Below the pieces are notes generated by a model. It was not told the origin of the DNA. It ran no database searches and saw only the letters and a list, made by a program, of their open reading frames with translations. A DNA stretch of 64,000 bases. Origin: Bacteroidales bacterium H3 (GTDB taxonomy: Bacteria; Bacteroidota; Bacteroidia; Bacteroidales; Muribaculaceae). Positions 28,772-39,000 of this stretch are shown here, piece by piece; position 1 is the stretch's first letter, and each line of letters begins with the position of its first letter. A program made the translations under genes and the position numbers. Location: the NCBI GenBank assembly GCA_001701135.1, contig DAAN01000030.1:62001-126000 (forward strand). The letters are read 5' to 3'.

Positions 28772-29428
28772 TTAAAGTGGCTTGTAGATTATCTTTTTAG
28801 TTTCGAAAAACGGTTCTTTGAAATAATCGGTTACCGGCACCTCGAGCACCTCGCCCTGAGTGGCTTCGACTTCTGACGCCAGATCTCCGCCTTTTAAACA
28901 AATCAGACCGTTGTGAAGTTTGTTGCGCGACACCGAAGAGATGTTGCGGCGCGCGAGCGGCACGAGGGCCTCGAGCCGCATCACGGCACGGCTGATCACA
29001 AAGTCGAATTTCCGGTGACATTCACCGGCATCGCCATGCTGAAACGTGACGTTGGCAAGACCCAGCGATTGCGCTATTTCTGTGGCGACCCTGATTTTTT
29101 TGCCTACACGGTCAATAAGATGGAAAGTGCATCCGGGCCAGAGCACCGCCAGCGGTATTCCGGGGAAACCGCCGCCACAGCCGAAGTCCATGAATGCGGT
29201 GCCGTCGACGGGTGTCAGAAGCCTTGCTATAGCCAGACTGTGAAGGATATGATGCGAGTAGATATTGTCGATATCCTTTCGGGAGACTACATTGATGCGT
29301 TGATTCCACTCGCGATAGAGCGGCCCCATCATTTCGAACCGGTGACACTGAGTTTCAGTCAGTTCAGGGAAATATTTAAAAATAATGCCGGCATCGGCGA
29401 CCGCGCCTGCGTCCATATTGTTATCCAT
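28772..29428 (-). CDS. rsmG: 16S rRNA (guanine527-N7)-methyltransferase
   Basis: The 218-aa enzyme methylates G527 of 16S rRNA using SAM. The binding motif is FMDFGCGGGFPGIPLAV (residues about 80-96), followed by LIDRVGKKIRV, FQHGDAGE and FVISRAVMRLEALVPLA. RsmG is a single-copy housekeeping gene whose loss gives low-level streptomycin resistance. Divergent from lpxD. Confidence 0.97.
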   Translation of the reverse strand: MDNNMDAGAVADAGIIFKYFPELTETQCHRFEMMGPLYREWNQRINVVSRKDIDNIYSHHILHSLAIARLLTPVDGTAFMDFGCGGGFPGIPLAVLWPGCTFHLIDRVGKKIRVATEIAQSLGLANVTFQHGDAGECHRKFDFVISRAVMRLEALVPLARRNISSVSRNKLHNGLICLKGGDLASEVEATQGEVLEVPVTDYFKEPFFETKKIIYKPL

Positions 29429-29490
29429 GTCGGCAAATTTACGAAAAAATAGTCAGCCGCCCAAGCCACACGGGCTTTTCGGGCTGGAAG

Positions 29491-29522
29491 TTTGGTAGTT
29501 TCAAAAAAAATTGCCACCTTTG
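29491..29522 (+). promoter_or_regulatory. Promoter of the lpxD operon
   Basis: TTTG at 29491-29494, 20 bases, then CACCTTTG at 29515-29522 (one mismatch to TAnnTTTG). It lies 52 bases before ATG 29575 and excludes the upstream ATG 29539. Confidence 0.65.
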
Positions 29523-29574
29523 CACATTGTAAGAACATGTGTGCACCAGCGTGTGCAGATTTCCATACCGAAAA

Positions 29575-30600
29575 ATGCAGTTTACAGCAAATCAGATAGC
29601 CGCAATGATTGGCGGCAAAGTGGAAGGGGACGGCAATGCCGCCGTGTCGACCTTCGCTAAAATCGAAGAAGGTCATGCGGGCGCTCTTTCGTTCCTGTCC
29701 AATCCCAAATATGACCATTATCTCTACACCACTGAGTCGACAATAGTGCTTGTCAAGACCGATTTCGCTCTTGAACAGCCCGTAAAAGCGACATTGATAA
29801 GAGTTGACGACCCATATGCCGCCATTGCATCGCTCCTCGACATAGCCCAGCAGGCTCTTGAGCCTAAATACGAGGGGGTGGAGCAACCCTGCTTCATTTC
29901 GGAAGGTGTCGAAGTGCCTGAAGGCGCCTATATCGGAGCCTTTGCCTACATCGGACGCGGAGTGAAACTCGGTCGCAATGTGAAAATTTTTCCACAGGCA
30001 TATCTTGGCGACAATGTTGTCGTCGGTGATGACTCTTTGATCAAACCCGGTGTGAAGATTTATCATAACTGCCATATCGGCAACCGCTGTATCATACATG
30101 CCGGCTGCGTTATCGGCGCCGACGGCTTCGGTTTCGCTCCTACCCCCGACGGGTATAAGAAGATACCTCAGCTGGGCAATGTAGAGGTGGAGGACGATGT
30201 GGAAATCGGAGCCAACACCACCATCGACCGCGCCATGATGGGTTCGACCGTTATCGGCTGCGGCACCAAGCTCGACAACCTCATTCAGATTGGCCACAAT
30301 TGCCGCATAGGCAGCCGTAACGTGATGGCCGCCCAGGTGGGCATCGCAGGTTCGGCACGCGTGGGCAACGGATGTATGTTTGGCGGTCAGGTAGGTATCG
30401 GCGGTCACATCAGCGTGGGCGACAACGTGCAGTTGGGCGCGCAGTCGGGCGTGGCATCGAATATCCGCGACGGGCAGACGCTGCTCGGCTCACCCGCCTA
30501 CGATGTCAAGAAATTTGCCCGCAACGTGGTATATCAGAAAAACATCGGTTCGCTCTACGACCGCGTGAAAGAATTGGAAAAAATCATCAAAGAGAAATAA
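29575..30600 (+). CDS. lpxD: UDP-3-O-(3-hydroxyacyl)glucosamine N-acyltransferase LpxD
   Basis: The 341-aa enzyme adds the second 3-hydroxyacyl chain to the lipid A precursor. The N-terminal uridine-binding domain ([20 protein letters not shown]) is followed by left-handed beta-helix hexapeptide repeats from about residue 105 ([18 protein letters not shown]) with the catalytic His region at GHNCRIG. ATG 29575 matches the family start and follows the predicted transcription start. First gene of lpxD-lpxC/fabZ-lpxA; its stop overlaps the next ATG (TAATG). Confidence 0.95.
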   Translation: MQFTANQIAAMIGGKVEGDGNAAVSTFAKIEEGHAGALSFLSNPKYDHYLYTTESTIVLVKTDFALEQPVKATLIRVDDPYAAIASLLDIAQQALEPKYEGVEQPCFISEGVEVPEGAYIGAFAYIGRGVKLGRNVKIFPQAYLGDNVVVGDDSLIKPGVKIYHNCHIGNRCIIHAGCVIGADGFGFAPTPDGYKKIPQLGNVEVEDDVEIGANTTIDRAMMGSTVIGCGTKLDNLIQIGHNCRIGSRNVMAAQVGIAGSARVGNGCMFGGQVGIGGHISVGDNVQLGAQSGVASNIRDGQTLLGSPAYDVKKFARNVVYQKNIGSLYDRVKELEKIIKEK

Positions 30601-31982
30601 TGAAACAGCTTACTCTCAACGGCGAATTCTCCGTCAAGGGGAAAGGCCTTCACACCGGGCTTGAAATCGAGGCTACATTCTGCCCCGCGCCCGAAAACCA
30701 CGGATACAAAATTCAGCGCACCGACCTCGAGGGAGAACCCGTGATCGACGCATTGGCTGAGAATGTGACGAGCACCGAGCGTGGCACAGTACTCGAACGC
30801 GGCGAAGTGAAGGTATCGACCGTGGAACATGCCATGGCCGCTCTCTATGCCGCCGGCGTAGACAACTGTCTCATTAAAGTCAATGGTCCTGAGATTCCTA
30901 TCCTCGACGGCAGCGCCCGTAAATTCAGCGAAGGCATCGAAAAGGTGGGACTGCTAAAACAGACTGTCGACAAAAACTATTATGTGGTCAAGCGCAAAAT
31001 CGAAGTGCGCGACCCCAACACCGGCGCACATCTCACTGTGCTCCCCGACAGCTCCCTGTCAGTCGACGTGATGATTTCCTATGACTCACCCGTACTCACA
31101 AACCAGTTTGCGCGTCTGGAAGATATGGCGGATTTCAAACAGGAAATCAGCGGCAGCCGCACATTTGTGTTCGTGCGCGAGATCGAACCTCTGCTCAATG
31201 CCAATCTTATCAAGGGTGGTGACCTCGACAACGCCATCGTGATATACGACAAGGTGATGGAGCAGGCGACCCTCGACCACATCTCCGACCTTATGGGTGT
31301 GGAGCACAAAAAGGTTACCGAACTGGGCTACATAAACAACCGCCCTCTGGAGTTCGAAAACGAACCTGCCCGCCACAAGCTGCTTGATGTGCTCGGCGAT
31401 ATCGCCTTGATCGGCCGCCCCATGCAAGGCCGTATCATAGCCTGCCGTCCCGGCCACAAGATCAACACCACTTTCGCCAAACAGATTCGCAAAGAAATCA
31501 TACGTCAGGAGCTGCAGGCGCCCACCTACAATCCGTCGGCAGCGCCTCTGATGGACATCAACGCCATTCGCGAACATCTGCCGCACCGCTACCCCATGCT
31601 CCTTGTCGACAAAATCATCGATAAGAGCGACAGCTATATCGTGGGGGTAAAGAACGTCACAGTCAACGAGCCTTTCTTCCAGGGCCATTTCCCTCAGGAA
31701 CCCGTGATGCCCGGCGTGCTGCTGGTTGAAGCCATGGCTCAGACAGGCGGTCTGCTTGTTCTCGGCACTGTAGAGGATCCCGAGCGCTATTCCACCTACT
31801 TCATGAAGATTGACAATGTCAAATTCCGTCAGAAGGTGGTTCCCGGCGACACTCTGCTTTTCCATGTATCGTTCATGACACCTCTGCGCCGCGGATGCGC
31901 CCTTATGAAGGGCGTTGCTTTCGTAGGCGACAAGATCGTGACCGAATGCGAATTCATGGCACAGATTGTAAAAAACAAGTAA
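30600..31982 (+). CDS. lpxC/fabZ: Bifunctional LpxC deacetylase / FabZ dehydratase
   Basis: The 460-aa fusion is typical of Bacteroidetes. Residues 1-300 are LpxC, the zinc deacetylase committing UDP-GlcNAc derivatives to lipid A: STVEHAMAALYA, ILDGSA, and HKLLDVLGDIALIG. Residues about 315-460 are FabZ 3-hydroxyacyl-ACP dehydratase: LPHRYPMLLVD (His) and PVMPGVLLVEAMAQ (Glu). Start at ATG 30600, overlapping the lpxD stop. Coupling links lipid A to fatty acid synthesis. Confidence 0.97.
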   Translation: MKQLTLNGEFSVKGKGLHTGLEIEATFCPAPENHGYKIQRTDLEGEPVIDALAENVTSTERGTVLERGEVKVSTVEHAMAALYAAGVDNCLIKVNGPEIPILDGSARKFSEGIEKVGLLKQTVDKNYYVVKRKIEVRDPNTGAHLTVLPDSSLSVDVMISYDSPVLTNQFARLEDMADFKQEISGSRTFVFVREIEPLLNANLIKGGDLDNAIVIYDKVMEQATLDHISDLMGVEHKKVTELGYINNRPLEFENEPARHKLLDVLGDIALIGRPMQGRIIACRPGHKINTTFAKQIRKEIIRQELQAPTYNPSAAPLMDINAIREHLPHRYPMLLVDKIIDKSDSYIVGVKNVTVNEPFFQGHFPQEPVMPGVLLVEAMAQTGGLLVLGTVEDPERYSTYFMKIDNVKFRQKVVPGDTLLFHVSFMTPLRRGCALMKGVAFVGDKIVTECEFMAQIVKNK

Positions 31983-32043
31983 AGCAGTCTGCTTTCCATG
32001 GCACCTGCATAACCTCATAAGCTCAAAGAGTCTTTTCAGAAAC

Positions 32044-32820
32044 ATGAAACAGCCATTTGCGTATATTCACCCCGCCGCCAATATCCATCCGAGCGTGGTC
32101 ATCGATCCTTTCGTAACCATCGACCAGAATGTGGAGATAGGCGAGGGCACACATATCGGCAGCAATGTTACGATTATGGAAGGTGCCCGCATTGGCAAGC
32201 ACTGCACCATCTTCCCCGGAGCCGTGATTTCCGGCATACCTCAGGATCTCAAATTCCGCGGCGAGGAAACCACGGCCGAGATCGGCGACTACACCACTAT
32301 CCGCGAATGTGTGACCGTAAACCGCGGGACTTCGGCCAAGGGCAAGACCGTTATAGGAAGTAAATGCCTCATCATGGCCTACTCACACGTGGCCCACGAC
32401 TGTGTTGTGGGTAATAATGTTATTATCTCCAACGCCTCGCAGCTGGCCGGCGAGGTGCAGGTCGACGACTTCGCTGTAATCGGCGGCGGAACCCTTATTC
32501 ATCAGTTCACCCATCTCGGCTCCCATGTTATGATTCAGGGTGGCTCGCGCATCAACAAGGATATCCCCCCTTATGTAAAGGCAGGCCGAGACCCCATCGC
32601 TTACACCGGTATCAACTCCATAGGTCTGCGTCGACGCAACTTCACTAACGACCAGATCCGCGACATTCAGGAGATCTACCGATATCTCTATCTTTCGCGT
32701 CTTAACGTCAGCGATGCTGTCGACCGTATCGAGGCAGAGCTTCCGGCCACCAAAGAGCGTGATGAAATCATTGAATTTATCCGCAATTCCAAGCGTGGCA
32801 TAGTCAGGGGCTACGTATAA
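32044..32820 (+). CDS. lpxA: UDP-N-acetylglucosamine acyltransferase LpxA
   Basis: The 258-aa enzyme performs the first acylation of lipid A. It has regular left-handed beta-helix hexapeptides from residue 10, the catalytic His in AYSHVAHDCVVG, the GGSRINKDIPPY segment and the C-terminal helical domain (NFTNDQIRDIQEIYRYLY). Last gene of the lipid A operon, 61 bases after lpxC/fabZ, with a long terminator hairpin after it. Confidence 0.97.
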   Translation: MKQPFAYIHPAANIHPSVVIDPFVTIDQNVEIGEGTHIGSNVTIMEGARIGKHCTIFPGAVISGIPQDLKFRGEETTAEIGDYTTIRECVTVNRGTSAKGKTVIGSKCLIMAYSHVAHDCVVGNNVIISNASQLAGEVQVDDFAVIGGGTLIHQFTHLGSHVMIQGGSRINKDIPPYVKAGRDPIAYTGINSIGLRRRNFTNDQIRDIQEIYRYLYLSRLNVSDAVDRIEAELPATKERDEIIEFIRNSKRGIVRGYV

Positions 32821-32874
32821 TGATTCCTGCAAACATGACCTGTAAACATGACGCTGTAAATTAGACACAGCGGA

Positions 32875-32930
32875 TGTTAAAAAACCACGCAGAGACCGCA
32901 TTTTTACGCGGTCTCTGCGTGGTTTTTAAC
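32875..32930. terminator. 24-bp perfect inverted repeat, bidirectional terminator
   Basis: The arms at 32875-32898 and 32907-32930 are perfect complements of 24 bases with an 8-base loop (ATTTTTAC). The stem ends are A/T tracts on both sides, giving U runs in either direction. It lies between the convergent lpxA and XRE genes. Confidence 0.9.
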
Positions 32931-32945
32931 AGGTTAAGTGTAATT

Positions 32946-33737
32946 CTACATATCAGGCAGAAACGACTGAAAGGAATTATCGGAATAAAAGACCACGATA
33001 TTCGTGATTTTTTTATGTGAATCAGGGGCTATTGATACCCGGTGAGCTTCCACGTGTGCAGTCTCGTGGTTAGGGGAGCGGAAGGAATTCTGCTGTCCTG
33101 ATTGCTGAAACTGTTGATTGGAGTGGGGTGGTTGCGAAGGTACAGCGTGGTCCACAGCTCCATTTCGCGCAGAATATAGCGAAGTATTAGAATCAGAAAC
33201 GGGAATCTCAGAATGCGGGTTGCTTGATAAAACAACATCATCGGTATTGGCCTTTGATGGAACATCCTCTGAGAAATATACAGCTTGTCTTGGTTGTTCA
33301 GCCTTATCTGATATAAACGCTTTTCCAACTTCTTCTGCAAAATTTGTTCCCGAACCGGCATTTTTAGAGGGATGCTCATCCTCATTTCCAGATTGAAAGG
33401 ATTCAGAAGAAGCAAAAAGAGATGATTGCAAAGATCCAACTCTTTCATCATCAGCACGTTCGAGTGCCGAATCGCTGTCTAAAATGGCATTTTGAGGCTC
33501 TGAGATTTCAATATTTTCGTTTACCAGCATCTGTCCTTCGCCAAACATCAACCATAGGATGGAAAGGTTAGGAAAACCATTATGAATCTTGTCGAAAATT
33601 TCATTGGAAATACGCTTGTTGCGTCCGCTGATAAGTTGCGACATTGTCGGACGGGGGATATTACAGGTATCGGCAAATTGTGAGATGGTCAAACCTGATG
33701 AATCCATGAAATATTTCAGACGACTAACAACATCCAT
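32946..33737 (-). CDS. XRE-family DNA-binding protein with disordered linker
   Basis: The 263-aa protein has an N-terminal helix-turn-helix (residues 5-65: RLKYFMDSSGLTISQFADT, CNIPRPTMSQLISGRNKRIS). A long Ser/Asn/Gln/Glu-rich linker of low complexity follows (75-235), then a short conserved C-terminal strand segment, ITNIVVFYSDNSFQSFLP. This layout recurs in Bacteroidales XRE regulators. The C-terminus looks like a motif kept under selection although the linker varies. It neighbours a 1.1-kb noncoding gap. Targets unknown. Confidence 0.85.
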   Translation of the reverse strand: MDVVSRLKYFMDSSGLTISQFADTCNIPRPTMSQLISGRNKRISNEIFDKIHNGFPNLSILWLMFGEGQMLVNENIEISEPQNAILDSDSALERADDERVGSLQSSLFASSESFQSGNEDEHPSKNAGSGTNFAEEVGKAFISDKAEQPRQAVYFSEDVPSKANTDDVVLSSNPHSEIPVSDSNTSLYSARNGAVDHAVPSQPPHSNQQFQQSGQQNSFRSPNHETAHVEAHRVSIAPDSHKKITNIVVFYSDNSFQSFLPDM

Positions 33738-34852
33738 AACAAATATTGAATTATTAGGGGTAATATACAGAATAATTTTAGAATATTGATGAAATTATTC
33801 TGTTTGCAAATGTAAGAAGTATAATTGAGAAATGCAAATTTACAGACGAAAAGATCAAATTTTCGATTAAAAAATCTAAATATGTCTCAAATTCACATCC
33901 TCAAACAGCAATTACCTCAGTTCTCAAACTCAAACACAGTGTTTACATGTTAGAATTGTACTAAAACAGCATTGGTTTTCTATTTACAACCCCAAAATTA
34001 ACAAACGAGAATAGGGGAGTGCTATCAAATCATGCATAAATAGTGATGCACACAGCATTTACAGACATGAATAATATATGTCCGATTTTATTTAAAGTAT
34101 TTATTTGGAAAAAATAGTTAATATCGTCATTTCCAAAACAAAATACAAACCAATTATCAATATCATCCCTCATTAGGCATAATCCACCCATCAATTTAAA
34201 TCATAGCTTTAACAACAATTCATAACAAGCATGGATTTTAATATATTAACTCCAGTGTTAAAAATCATTTAGGCATGATATAGCCTCAAAATTCCGTTTT
34301 GAGAATTATTCACCCTTCTAAATCGCAAGGAATAAGCTTCATAATTGCAACAGTAAACCGCAAATAGCATCATGTTTTTGCTATTTATCGATTAGAATTC
34401 AGATTACAAATATAAATTTTGTCGAATTCTCCCGATGTTTGCAACATGCAATCCTAAATTATAGATTACGAATATCTCTTTATGTAGTTTACAGGTATAG
34501 ATACACGCATTCACAACCACAAATTTTACCGATTGCAAAGAGGAGGCGTAATGTGTGGTTGTGAATTATGGAATGTAAATTGTAAACTAAATTGGTGATA
34601 ATTTCAGATTTCAAGTCGTTTCATCACCGAGAAACAACGAATCTTGAATTTTGTGGGCTAAAATTTCAATATTCTCAACCATCTTTACGATGGTACACTT
34701 TTATAACAATCTCAGAGGCTGAAAAAACTGTCAGGAAGCCATATTTTTTCAAATAATTAACTGAAAAGTAAGAATTTAACATTCCGTAGCTTCCATTTTA
34801 AACATGTTCAGTTCTGAGTTCAAATAGAAACCACCCTGCAAAAAGGTAAAAA
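33738..34852. other. 1.1-kb AT-rich intergenic region without genes
   Basis: No frame above 60 codons and no protein-like pattern is seen in this AT-rich stretch between the XRE gene and hemW. It includes the XRE promoter region near 33760-33830 and a nested inverted repeat at 34485-34589. It could hold regulatory RNA, operator sites or a decayed gene. Confidence 0.6.
34485..34589. repeat. Nested inverted repeat, possible structured RNA
   Basis: An outer pair, TAGTTTACA (34485-34493) with TGTAAACTA (34581-34589), encloses a perfect 13-bp pair, ATTCACAACCACA (34509-34521) with TGTGGTTGTGAAT (34554-34566). The inner loop contains AGAGGAGG. The two stems are collinear, so the whole 105 nt could fold into one long arm. 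Confidence 0.45.
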
Positions 34853-36040
34853 TCACAGGATGATTTCCCTAAGAATGGCATCGGCAGTGAGCCAATGCGT
34901 CTCGGAGATGCGGATGGAATCGGTGGAAAGAATAAGACCGGACGACGGCGAAAGGCTCCTGATATTTTTAAGAAACTGAGCGGTAATCTCAGCGCCCCAC
35001 AACTGTCTGAACCGGTCAATAGAAAGACCACCTGAGGTACGCAGCGCCGTGATGATATTGTCATTGACACGGTTAATCAATGTCTCCTCCTCAATATCAG
35101 CTGCCGTCGCTCCCCTTTCGATCGTTTGCAGATAGCGGGACAGATTAGCCGGATTGATGCGCCGAATCTCGCCATCGAAACTGTGTGCGCTGCACCCCAG
35201 ACCAAGATATGGGGTGAGATTCCAATAGGAGGAGTTGTGAACCGTCTCGCGTCCCGGAAGAGAAAAATTGGATATCTCGTAATGATTATATCCCCGATTG
35301 GTTGCGACCTTGCAAAGAGCGTCATACATTGCCACAGCCGTCTCCTCCGACGCTTCTTCCACTCTCCCATTCTCCCTAAGGGCATAAAGCCTTGTCCCCG
35401 GCTCATAAGAGAGCAGATAAGCCGAGAAATGAGGCGGCCTGAAATCGAGAAGTCTGTCAAGCTGCATCTGCCAGCTCTCAGCGGTTTGCCCCGGAAGTCC
35501 ATAAATCAAATCGGCGGAATAATTAATCCCCGACCCGCTGAGCGTCTCAAGAGCTTTCAGCGACATATCGGCGCTGTGCCGACGGTCCACAGCCTGCAAC
35601 TGTTCACCATCAAACGACTGCACGCCTATACTGATTCTGTCAACGCCGACACTGCAAAGCCTGTCTATGGCATTATCCGAAATATCCTCCGGATTAGCTT
35701 CTATGGTAAATTCTCCTATTTCACGAACGGGAACCGAGACACTGTTTCCCTCCGACAGGCGGCAGTTGAATCTCTCAACAGCCGATTTCAACTGCGACAG
35801 CATAGGCAGGAGAACAGATTGCGGCATAGCCGTGGGTGTACCGCCACCTATATAAATAGTATATACCGGTTCGTGAAGTTCCGGTAGCCGCATATCAAGT
35901 TCCAGCATAACAGCACGCGCGTAACGGGCGAAAACATCTTCGCCGCCACAATGTCTTGCGGCAGACAGCGGCATGGAATAGAAATCGCAATAGGCGCACT
36001 TATTGCGACAGAAAGGAATATGCAGATAGATGCCGGCCAT
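34853..36040 (-). CDS. hemW: HemW-like radical SAM protein (heme chaperone)
   Basis: The 395-aa protein starts MAGIYLHIPFCRNKCAYCDF, with the CxxxCxxC cluster that binds the radical-SAM 4Fe-4S, followed by YIGGGTPT, EANPEDI and GVDRISIGVQSFD, and the YEISNFS and YWNLTPYLGLGCSAHSF boxes typical of HemW. HemW binds heme and SAM and delivers heme to respiratory enzymes. ATG 36040 was preferred to the longer frame from 36199, whose extension overlaps the addB-like gene and is not family-like. Confidence 0.93.
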   Translation of the reverse strand: MAGIYLHIPFCRNKCAYCDFYSMPLSAARHCGGEDVFARYARAVMLELDMRLPELHEPVYTIYIGGGTPTAMPQSVLLPMLSQLKSAVERFNCRLSEGNSVSVPVREIGEFTIEANPEDISDNAIDRLCSVGVDRISIGVQSFDGEQLQAVDRRHSADMSLKALETLSGSGINYSADLIYGLPGQTAESWQMQLDRLLDFRPPHFSAYLLSYEPGTRLYALRENGRVEEASEETAVAMYDALCKVATNRGYNHYEISNFSLPGRETVHNSSYWNLTPYLGLGCSAHSFDGEIRRINPANLSRYLQTIERGATAADIEEETLINRVNDNIITALRTSGGLSIDRFRQLWGAEITAQFLKNIRSLSPSSGLILSTDSIRISETHWLTADAILREIIL

Positions 36041-36083
36041 TATTATGAAGCTTATGCTGTTCGGATGTCCGTTAAAAACTATG

Positions 36084-39000
36084 TCAATTCGTTGTGTTTC
36101 GTCGACAAATCTGAGTGAATTTGCAATATTTGCAAGGTCCGTCGGACGATGCCTGCACAAAGGGCAATGATTCATCAAAGAGAGAGAGCAACTGCTCAAA
36201 AAGCATAGTGTTGAACTCCTCTACAAATTCACGGTAATCATTGACGGGAGTCAGTTTGTAACGTCCGGACTCCTCATCAGGCCTTCCGATTCTCACCGGG
36301 GCGAAATCATTTTTGCTCATCTTTCGCAAAGAATAGATCCATGGCGATATAGCAACATTACCCATCCCCGGTTTTCCGACTTTCGCTCCATGTTCATCCA
36401 GTTCCCCGGCATAAGCCTGACAATAGAGCAGAAGTTGCAGAATAGCCTTGGCGCGCTCCTGCGTCGCCCCTTTTCCGACAAAGAGATGCTCCAACCGCGA
36501 TGCTTCCACCGGATCGCTCCCCGTCTTGTAATCAATGATACGGATTTGAGGTGTGGCAGCCGCAGAGTCATCTCCCACCGGACAGTCGATGCGGTCGATA
36601 GTATAGGTGAGATTAAAACGGAGGTCATCAATCAACTCGTCGTGCGATTTCAGGCAGAATTGCGAATCGCCGGTAGAGTGTTTGTGTTCTCCGCTGACAT
36701 ATCTGAACGGACCGGCCTTGCAATCCTTCTCCAGAAAACGTCGCACCACATCACGGATCACATGGAAAAATATCTCGGCATCGCCTGTGAGAGGTGTATC
36801 AAGACACCCTTTGATTGTAGCGTCAGTGAATCGGTTATAATGCCGATTGATCGACTGTATTATCAGTCTTTCTATATCATTAGGCTCGGTAGCGGCAGGT
36901 GTGTCAAGTGATTTTTTGAGATTGGTGAGCATTTCGCGGCTCACTACCTCGCCTGCTGCATATTCCCCCTCACTACTGCGGAAACGATCATACAGTTTCT
37001 CAATTATTTCATGGACAATCGTGCCATAGGTGCCTTCGTCAAGATAATCCAGGATTTCATCCTCGCGGCTGAATCCGGCTATATTTTTCAGAAAGAACAT
37101 AAGCGGACAGTTGATGAATTCATTGATCGAACTGGCCGATAAGTAGCGCGCGGCACCTTCAGCTCCGGCATGGGAATCGTCAGGTTTTACCCGGTAACGT
37201 TCCACCTGCCTCATTACAGTATCATCGACGCCCTTTGATATCTCGAGAGTATAAGGCTGACGAGCCTCGATAGTGTAGCCTATATTGCGGAACGAAATAC
37301 CCTCCGGCGAGAAAAGATGCAGCAGTTGAATCAGATAACGCGACATCTGCCCTCTGCCGAGCGCATCGTTGCGGGTATCATAGAGCAGAAACACACGTCT
37401 CGACCGCGAGATCATGCGGAAGAAATAATAGGAATAAATCGACTCCTGATGCTCCTGTGTCGACATTCCGTAAGCAAAACGCAATGCAGGGGGAATCAGC
37501 GATTTCTGATAGTGCTTCCGAGGGAACACACGCTCATTCATCGAGGGGATAATCATATTCTCGAAATCGAGATTACGGGCTTCAAGCACACCCATCACCT
37601 GCAGACCTTCAAGAGGATGCCCCTCAAGCGGAACCACCTCCGACCCTACCAACCTCTCCATCATCTGATAAAATGTAGACTCGGTCAGTGAAAATCCCTT
37701 ATGGCCATACATGTCGATAAGCTGGCGCAGCCGACCGAGGCTGTTTTCATACTGATGTACAAGCAGATAATCCACAACCGCCGCAGCCGAGACTCTGGCG
37801 GTTGCCTCATGCCGGCTTCCGTCAATATCTGTGATTACGTCGCCGCGGTGCTTCTCGATATCGGCATCGACATATCGGCCGAGCCAATGGGTCAGTTTGT
37901 AGAAATACGCAATCACATCTTCTGGGGATGCATTCACTCCTACAAAAGTAAACACCGGTTCAAGATCAGGATACAGATCCACGATGTCGGAGGGACGGAC
38001 GTTGAACAGATGTTTTATTGAAAGCATGCGGTCAATGGCCTGGCTCTCATTCTGAAAATACTGGAGCATCAGTGGGTGCGAGAGCACTTTGCGCACATCC
38101 TCGCAAAAGAAAGTCCTGACACCGGCCTTGCTTATGTGGGAACGGTGGTGCATCGACACAATGTCGCGCACCAACGATGCCACACTGCTGTCACGAAGAC
38201 GATAACCCATGGTGAAGTTCACAGCCGGCAACCATCCGGGCAAAGCGCTCATCACACCCTTCACCATGGATTCCTGAGGAAGCACAATCGCCGTGCGTCG
38301 CAACTGTTCTTTCAGATCTTCGGCCACCGAGGCATCAGCAAGAGCATCTTCACACAATTGCCGGGGATACAACGACCTTACAATCTCGCCGGCAATCTTC
38401 ATCTGACCGACACGCGACGGGATGCCAATAATTTCAATCTTGGGAAATTCTCCAATCGGTCTTACAGCACCCTGATAGAGTGAAGGAAACTTCTTTTTAA
38501 GACTCTTTATCGCTATCGCAGCTCCATGTCCGGGTATAAAACGGCTGTTAAACACAGGTGAAGCATCATCGAAATAGAAATCGGCAAGGGGCACCGGAGC
38601 CTGTTTGTCGCGTAGCAACGCAAACACCTTTTCCTCGGCATCACTTACCATATTGAATCCCATGAACACATAACGGCGGTATGGCAAATCCTCAGCCGCA
38701 GTTGAATCGATATAGCCTATGGCTCTGAGATAAGCTTTGCCATTGTAACTCATCCCTTTGCTGTCGAGTTTCTCATTAAACCGGCGGTAGAGGGGGAGCA
38801 GAATCTGCCACATTCTGAAAAAGTCGGCAGTCTGTGCGGCATCACCATCGCCTTGGCCAATATGATTCCAAAAACGGTCGTCGAGCGTGGAATAGCGTCC
38901 TGCACTGGTTTTCCAATGCTTCTGAATTTCGGCCATCACATCGGCCGAAACATAGTTGGTTGAAATTTCCTTGTACCGTTTTACATTCGGGAAGATAGAT

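Noticed and set aside
29539-29574. N-terminal extension of lpxD from ATG 29539
   Set aside because: [14 protein letters not shown] at 29575 is the family start and the extension is not LpxD-like.
29359-30408. Long minus-strand frame opposite lpxD
   Set aside because: It is an antisense shadow of lpxD and rsmG leader, His/Gly-rich with no family signature.
30372-30599. N-terminal extension of lpxC/fabZ in frame from 30372
   Set aside because: It is an out-of-frame reading of lpxD; the LpxC start is at 30600, overlapping the lpxD stop.
36041-36199. N-terminal extension of hemW
   Set aside because: The radical-SAM start MAGIYLHIPFCRNKC is at 36040 and the extension overlaps the addB-like gene end.
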